Origin: Cheiracanthium punctorium
Taxonomy: Eukaryota; Arthropoda; Arachnida; Araneae; Cheiracanthiidae
DNA length: 64,000 nucleotides
Direction: 5' to 3'
Assembly (NCBI GenBank): GCA_038373885.1
Contig: JAWZYV010013141.1
Span: 1,550,001-1,614,000, forward strand
Shown here: in pieces, positions 58,113-64,000 of the stretch
Layout of the letters: each line of letters begins with the position of its first letter
Position numbering within the stretch: position 1 is the first letter of the stretch
The notes under the pieces: model-generated
Seen by the model: only the letters and a program-made list of their open reading frames with translations
The model's database searches: none
What the model was told of the DNA's origin: nothing
Made by a program: the position numbers and the translations under genes

Positions 58113-58335
58113 TTCCTGCAGAAAAACACCAGTGAGTCGTAGTTTTGGTCTTTACAATTTTCAAATGTTTTTCAAATAGTGGAAAGATATTAATCAATAA
58201 CTCCGTATTTCGTGTTTCAGCATTGCTAGCTTCCTGTAGAAAAGAACCAGTTAGTCACAGAATTTTGCGTCCCTTTATTAGTCTTATTATACTAATTTTG
58301 AAATATTTCTCAAATGCTGGAGATTATTAGGAAAT
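58113..58335 (+). repeat. Two-unit tandem repeat (~118 bp period)
   Basis: TTCCTGCAGAAAAACACCAG at 58113 and TTCCTGTAGAAAAGAACCAG at 58231 start two diverged units that also share AGTCRYAG, CTTTA, TTTTCAAAT/TTCTCAAAT and GGA.ATATTA/GGAGATTATTA. Confidence 0.55.
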
Positions 58336-58380
58336 GTTTTAACATCTAATTTCAGCAAAAAAAAAATACTGGTGTTAAAT

Positions 58381-58497
58381 GATAAAATAAATAGAAGCTT
58401 TGTGAAAAAAGCACACATGAAATGTACGAAACGATCGTAACATCTCATAAGTAACATTTTATGTGTGTTTTTTCACAATGTTTTTATGTATTTTATC
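58381..58497. mobile_element. Hairpin MITE-like repeat
   Basis: Arms of about 47 bp, from GATAAAATAAATAG to GCACACATGAAATGTAC on the left and from GTAACATTTTATGTGTG to GTATTTTATC on the right, pair with few mismatches around a 23-base centre. No coding capacity and no clear target duplication. Confidence 0.6.
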
Positions 58498-59660
58498 TAA
58501 TTTCAGTACTTACTCAATACAATTTTCAGAGCATAGGCTCCATAGAAATGTTACTGTTCAGTACGGCTAGATACTAGATTATTAATTTTACATTAGAAAT
58601 ATCCCAACTTTATATACAGAATGAAAGTACTCGATCTACTTAAAATATATTTTCAAAATTTACACCAAATACAGAGTGAAAGACTAAAATTACAGTTATG
58701 AAACAATAAATTAAATTGTAAATATATATCAATCTGCTATTATGGAATCATTAATAATCTTCATTAAAAATATTTCCACTCATTTTGAAAATTAGACATA
58801 AAATATCCGAATTTCCGTCATATTTTTGTAAAATATTCTTAGAATGAAATTCCCAATGCGGTTTCAGTAAGATATTTTTACAATAGAAAATTTAAAAAAT
58901 TAGCAAAATACAAAAATGTATAAATAACGAAAGATAATCTATTTATGGATAATTGAATTATTGTGATGTTTAAAACTGTTAAAATTACAGTACATTTAGA
59001 TTCTGCTTAACTTTGTAATACTACTTTTGCAACAAGTAATACCCTTTTTAGAGCAAATTCATGATAAAATAAACCTACTACAATTATTATTATGTGTGTC
59101 TTACCTCCCATGTTCGTAGCATTTCCGTTTTAGCATTACTCCATGGCATTTCGAAATAAAGTATAGTCAAAAATAACAAATAATGAATTTGTGGAAACAT
59201 AAAAGATTATTTCATGCATTCAAGTTAAGTATTAGAAAAATCATTGGAGAATTATTCTTTTAATGATGCAATGATGACCTCTGGTTCCGGCTTTTAGCAT
59301 AGAGATAGGTTTCCGGTAACACTGTAGTATTATGCGAAAAACTAGGTTCTTCATCATTTTAAATATACTAAAATTACATTAAGATTATAACTGCATATTC
59401 AAACGTACAATGAATAATAATCTCACCTTGACCATATGTCAAGTGACCTAATGTATCTTATTTAATAGTTCACTTACGCAAATTTCGAATTAAAGCGTTT
59501 AACTTTTAAATGTACAAAAACTTAAATCAGTCTTGTATATGATTTAATTTTATTACGCTCTCCACCGAGATATCTCAGAAACATATCTCTGCGGAAACTC
59601 AATAAGATATAATGCATTTAAAGACTGTCTTTTTACTCAGTGCTATAGTAGAATTAAATA
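58498..59660. other. A+T-rich non-coding stretch
   Basis: No supported feature. Confidence 0.6.
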
Positions 59661-59895
59661 GGCTGTCCCAGAGAAGGTGGTAACACACTTTAATTCGTTT
59701 TTTATTACAGATGGAGATGTAAATTTAAAAAAATGCTCAAAATGGATGGGTGTTCACTAATGCAATGGTAGGAAAACATCTTCGTTAAAGAAAAAAATTC
59801 CTCTCGTTCATTTTCAAAAATTTACATTTTTTAAATTTGTACGCGATCCCTGTACAAAAAAATTTCCTAATGAGTGATATGTACCCCATACACTA

Positions 59896-61239
59896 CAGGG
59901 TGTCTACCACAAAAAGTAAGCTTGATTTTTTGACCTTTTCTTGACCATAACAAATACGAAACTAATATCAAAAATGCATCGTGCCAGGGATGCAGAATAT
60001 GTTCTATCCGGCGATCTACGATTGGAGGAAATGTTAGCCAACTGGGGAAATTTTGCAGAAAAATATACAACCGATTTTGATTTTAACAATCAATTAAAAA
60101 ATTCTGAGTTTTTCTTTTCCCTGCCCATTTTTAAAGCAATTTTTTTTTCAACTTTTTCACTGATCAGCCGTTTGCTTTCAGTTAACTTGGACCAATTGCT
60201 ATTAAAAAAAAAGATTTACCATTGATCGCCGTAAAAAGATTTGCAATGTAGCTTGTACATTGCAAATCTTTTTACATCTATGGTAACACAGAACTTATAG
60301 AAATCTATAATATGTATATCATAAAACTTTGAAGTACTGTTGAAATTGAAGTTATTAGCTATGAAACATGGGGATCAGTGATAATTATAATTGGATTCCA
60401 AGTTATTATTTTAAAAAAAGAAAATGTGGAAAATAATCAAAACACTGAATTTAACAAGGCATGAAGGGAGAAAAAAATACTCTTAAATCCAACAATTTTA
60501 ACCCTTTTTTGAGGAATGAAGGTGGATAACTGATATACTTTTCTCAAGGTTTGAAGATACATACTTGCCAACTTTTGAAATTCCCAAGGTGTAAAGCAAC
60601 ACGCAATTGACATATTGAACTATTGTCAGTTCACTATACAACTATTTGGCAGACATCATTTTTGATGATTTCTGCTAAATAACATTTTAAATGAATTTTA
60701 TAAATAGCAAACGAACAATATTTTAAAGTTTTCTTATGAAATACACTCGTGAAAAACTGTTAAGTAATAAACTGCATAATTTAAATAGTATAAAATAATA
60801 AAATTTACATAACACACTTAATATATATTTCTTAAAAAAAAAAAAGAAAAAAAAAAAAGAAGAAGCTACAGCGAACGGTTTTAATCCTCGTCTCAGGTCA
60901 GGAGGGAGAAGAGTGGACACTCAGCAGATGCCCCCTCCACACACACACCATTGATAAGAGGATAAACAAATCAACTTCCTTTCTCCCAGGAAATCACCCG
61001 TGAAATCAAAATACAAATTAAGGAAGTTAAGAAAAGATACATAAAATAATTTCTCTGACTGAACTTAGCAGAAAAAAATTAGAAACTACGAATTTGAATG
61101 AAATGGAAAAAACGTAGTTGAGTCGCAAATCGTGACCTAGTGCTTCATTTCTTGACCTTTTCTTGACTTTCGTGACCTTTTCCCCATTTCTTGAATTTTC
61201 TGTGAAATTCGTGACCTTTGCATGATGGTAGACACCCTG
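59896..61239. mobile_element. hAT-like element nested in the MITE
   Basis: Ends CAGGGTGTCTACCAC and (reversed) CAGGGTGTCTACCATC are bounded by the direct repeat CACTA (59891-59895 and 61240-61244). Subterminal phrases TTGACCTTTTCTTGACC (both ends) and GTGACCTTT recur. A CAGGGTGTC terminus is common in hAT elements, whose duplication is normally 8 bp; only 5 bp match here. The 94-codon frame at 59941-60225 has no transposase motif, so the copy is non-autonomous. Confidence 0.65.
60231..60275. repeat. Perfect 20-bp-arm hairpin
   Basis: GTAAAAAGATTTGCAATGTA (60231-60250) and its exact reverse complement (60256-60275) flank a GCTTG loop. It lies inside the hAT-like element. Confidence 0.95.
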
Positions 61240-61743
61240 CACTAAAGAGGTGACACACGAAATTTCAGCCTTTCATCAAAAAACCTCACAGAGATATTTT
61301 TAAACAAAGATAGTCGGTGAATAAAAATCAATTTGAATGTAAATGTTGATTATTACAGTTAAAAACAAATTCTTTCATAATTTATGTACGATCCCTAAAA
61401 TGCGATCGTTCGACATGATTTTTGTGTATTCGAGAGATATTGAAAATTGATTTCAGTTAGTATATATTTATTTTTAGTATATATTTACATTTTAGGATAT
61501 AATTCTGAAATTTTGTACATCACCTCATTATTGTATGGGACGCATTTTACGTACTGGGAATTTACTTTGTATGTGGTTCGTATACAAATTTAAAATGTAT
61601 TACTTTCCGAAAATTAACGAGAGGCAATTTTTCTTGACGTAGACTTTTCCCTTGTCTTATAAATATTTTCTCAATTTACATTGCTCACTTATCTCTAACA
61701 TAAAAAGAATTAACGTAAGTCACCAGCTCTAAGGGACGCCCTG

Positions 61744-64000
61744 TATAAATACTTTGCTTTAACAAGATTCTAAAATCTCCTTTCCAATTTGTTCTGAAGA
61801 TTTAATCAACATTTTTCAAATTCCAATATGAAAATCCATTTTAGGCTTAAGCTTTCGAAGGGAATTAAAATCGAACCCTAATGACGGGGATGTTAAAGGG
61901 CATATTACATTATATTAAAATAATCCATGCAGGTATTTCATCAAATAAATTATTGTTGGTTTATTTAGATTAAAATGTCATTGTTAAAATAGGTAGTGCT
62001 TTTGTGCAAATGCCGAAAGTCTGATGTCACTAATAACATGCAATGGAATTCCTATTTGAACACGATATTTATTCTGTTTGACTGATGGTTAGTAAATCTG
62101 ATTTGAGATCAAAGCAATGAACTTACGTAATAATGCTATTATTTCTTTTATAGCTGGGATAAATATTGACTCTTACTATTTCTTACAACTATTCAGTAGT
62201 TTGATTGTTTTCTGTATACGTTAAAGAGCGGAAGCATAGGATTAAAGAAAATGCTAGATATAATTGAGATTCAGATGTTTTATTCTGTCTTGGTAGTTGG
62301 ATGTCCATAGGACAGAATGTAATGCATGAAAATGTAATTTTTATTAATTTTTCTAGAAACAATTTTGAAGAGTTTATAAAAGCAATTTTGAAGACCCGAT
62401 GTGAGTGTCACTTTTTCAAGTAGTTTTAAAACCACAAATCTGCGTGCTAATAAAATATTAAAAAGCCTGAATAACGATCCAGGTTTTAGGCAAGAACCAG
62501 CAGATGAAAAGCCGAAAAGAAAAGATCTAAAATTTTGAATACCAGTTCTAATTTCTAATTCCCTCATACTGCACACATTGTGTAATGAAGAACTATCACG
62601 TGGCTGTATTACGCACAACTGCCTCAATATTCACTTCCATTATAAGATTTAAATTGAAATGCTGCTATTGTATCACCAAAGTTGAATAACTATTTCTGTT
62701 CAATTGGAACAATATCCTACAAATTACAGGATAATTGTATTTGGAACTGCTCTGTGTAAATGGTACATGCAATTTGTTGTATGATATTAAAGCTTGATAA
62801 TTACACCCACTATATAACCAGGACGTAATAAATATTTGTGGATGTTTTATCAATAATTGTAAAGCTCCTATCGAATCAAAACTATGTACGTGCATATAGC
62901 AGTGTATGCAGTGCAGTACCTATCTAGTGTCACCACCCTTTCGAATAACAGACCTGGTCTCATAAAGGTGGTCAACTTGAAAAAGTTCCAATGTTTGGAG
63001 ACTGTAAGCGGAAATTAAAAAATTCCGGTAACCAAAGGCAGATGGTCTGCTAAGGTGGTCACTTTACCAGGATCCATTTAAAAAACATCGTATGGTTAGG
63101 AGCATGTTAGGTCCATGTTACAATTACTACTTCTTACAAATGTAGAGGGTGAAAAATGAAAAGGTAAAGAGGGGAAAATACTGCTGTCAAGGTTGGCAAA
63201 TCGCTAAAAATCGGCAAAATAGCGCTGAAATGACTGAGAAAAACAATTAAAAAATTATAATAATAAAATCGATCCTATTTTGTTTTAAATTTACCTATTT
63301 TTAATGGTTTCAGCAAAACTTCCCCCCAAAAAAGTCTCAAAATGGCAATCCGGAATCTCAATTCCTGCTACTAAAATGCTAGTCATTAAATTATTGCACT
63401 TCCGATTCACTTCTCTCTTGCATTCACTGCGTGAAATGAAGTTTTAGCGGTTCAACCGATAAAGTGTTGCTTTTAAAAACATCAGGCAAACAACCCTCAT
63501 CTTCATTCGAAGAGAGTATTTAGTTTCAGTAGCAGATTTCCTGTTTTACAAGTTTTTTGGCGGTACTGGAAGCAAGTATTTTTGTCTTTGTTTTACACTG
63601 CTAGGCGGTTCTCTGAAGAAGTCGAAACTGTGATGTGTGCTGATGGAGTTTTCCAAATCATTTTCTTTTCACTGAATCAGATATTGACGTTATGCAGCTT
63701 TGAGAACCAACGTAACTAACATTCCAAATAGAAAGAATATAAAACGCACATAATCATGATGGGGAATCTTGAGTACTCAAATCCTTCAAGCATGAATAAA
63801 TGCGTTATCGCTGCATCGCGTACCTCCACAATGAAATACTGTTGATGAATGAATGAATCAGCAATGAAATATTGCTGTGTTTTGTTTCACCCATGCTGTG
63901 TTTTCAAACATGTCACACAGAACACATTGGGAATGCTTATGTTGCAGTTTGCTATGTTTTTGCTTCACATTAAGCCAACAATGACAACAACAAGAAAAAA
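61744..64000. other. A+T-rich non-coding stretch to the end of the window
   Basis: No gene. A possible small Tigger-like fragment at about 62964-63072 has AAAGGTGGTCAACTT and TAAGGTGGTCACTTT with CCTGGT/ACCAGG at its edges, too degraded to call. A 115-codon minus frame at 62280-62627 has no recognisable domain. Confidence 0.45.

Larger units (their letters stand above)
59661..61743. mobile_element. Mariner-like MITE carrying a nested insertion
   Basis: The outer ends GGCTGTCCCAGAGAAGGTGG (59661 on) and, reversed, CAGGGCGTCCCTTAGAGCTG (to 61743) are diverged inverted termini flanked by TA (59659-59660 and 61744-61745), as in Tc1/mariner elements. Without the hAT-like insert (59896-61239) the element is about 0.74 kb. 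No transposase frame survives. Confidence 0.65.

Noticed and set aside
62964..63072. Small Tigger-like MITE
   Set aside because: CCTGGT ends and the AAGGTGGTCA repeats are suggestive, but the inverted termini are too short and there is no TA flank to support a call.
1..64000. CRISPR arrays, bacterial operons or phage genes
   Set aside because: No spacer-repeat array, ribosome-binding sites or dense gene packing. All recognisable elements are eukaryotic.

Overview
This window looks like non-genic DNA from an animal, most likely an arthropod and perhaps a chelicerate (inference). It is strongly A+T-rich, has no bacterial gene layout or operons, and is packed with decayed eukaryotic mobile elements: Tc1/mariner-like, Tigger/pogo-like, piggyBac-like and hAT-like DNA transposons, tRNA-derived SINEs, a jockey-type LINE fragment and a Penelope-like retroelement. 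I found no complete host protein-coding gene. Two short minus-strand stretches (12251-12402 and 18317-18406) have exon-like reading frames with splice-like borders and are the best candidates for host coding sequence.

Layout. 1-6.7 kb: A+T-rich DNA with a TIR element carrying an internal minisatellite (1294-1690), a mariner-like element with a transposase remnant (4181-5004) and a SINE-like repeat. 6.7-8.4 kb: a CA-rich satellite block built around a 27-bp minisatellite of 37 units. 8.7-15.2 kb: two Tigger-like MITEs, a candidate exon, a tRNA-headed SINE and a degraded 1.1-kb DNA transposon. 16.5-17.0 kb: a dense cluster of nested hairpins. 18-26.5 kb: a second candidate exon, tRNA-like SINE heads, a tandem duplication, a CpG-rich promoter-like patch and two transposase pseudogenes. 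29-34.4 kb: a SINE, a three-unit tandem repeat, the second copy of the minisatellite-bearing element, and a palindromic MITE split by a 5'-truncated LINE with an 11-bp target-site duplication. 37.5-46 kb: a mariner remnant with very long TIRs, five copies of a local repeat module, two piggyBac-like elements and other MITEs. 47-49.6 kb: the only long intact reading frame, a 728-residue reverse transcriptase of a Penelope-like element. It has the end of a GIY-YIG endonuclease in front of the RT, the permuted order known from the Naiad/Chlamys group. 50-64 kb: an inverted partner of the 43-kb repeat, a second 276-bp piggyBac-like MITE, a 1.9-kb foldback element, and a hAT-like element nested inside a mariner-like MITE.

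How it fits together: the window reads as intergenic or very long intron DNA in which successive transposon waves inserted into one another. At least three insertions can be ordered from target-site duplications: LINE into palindromic MITE, hAT-like into mariner-like MITE, and piggyBac-like MITE into a local repeat module.
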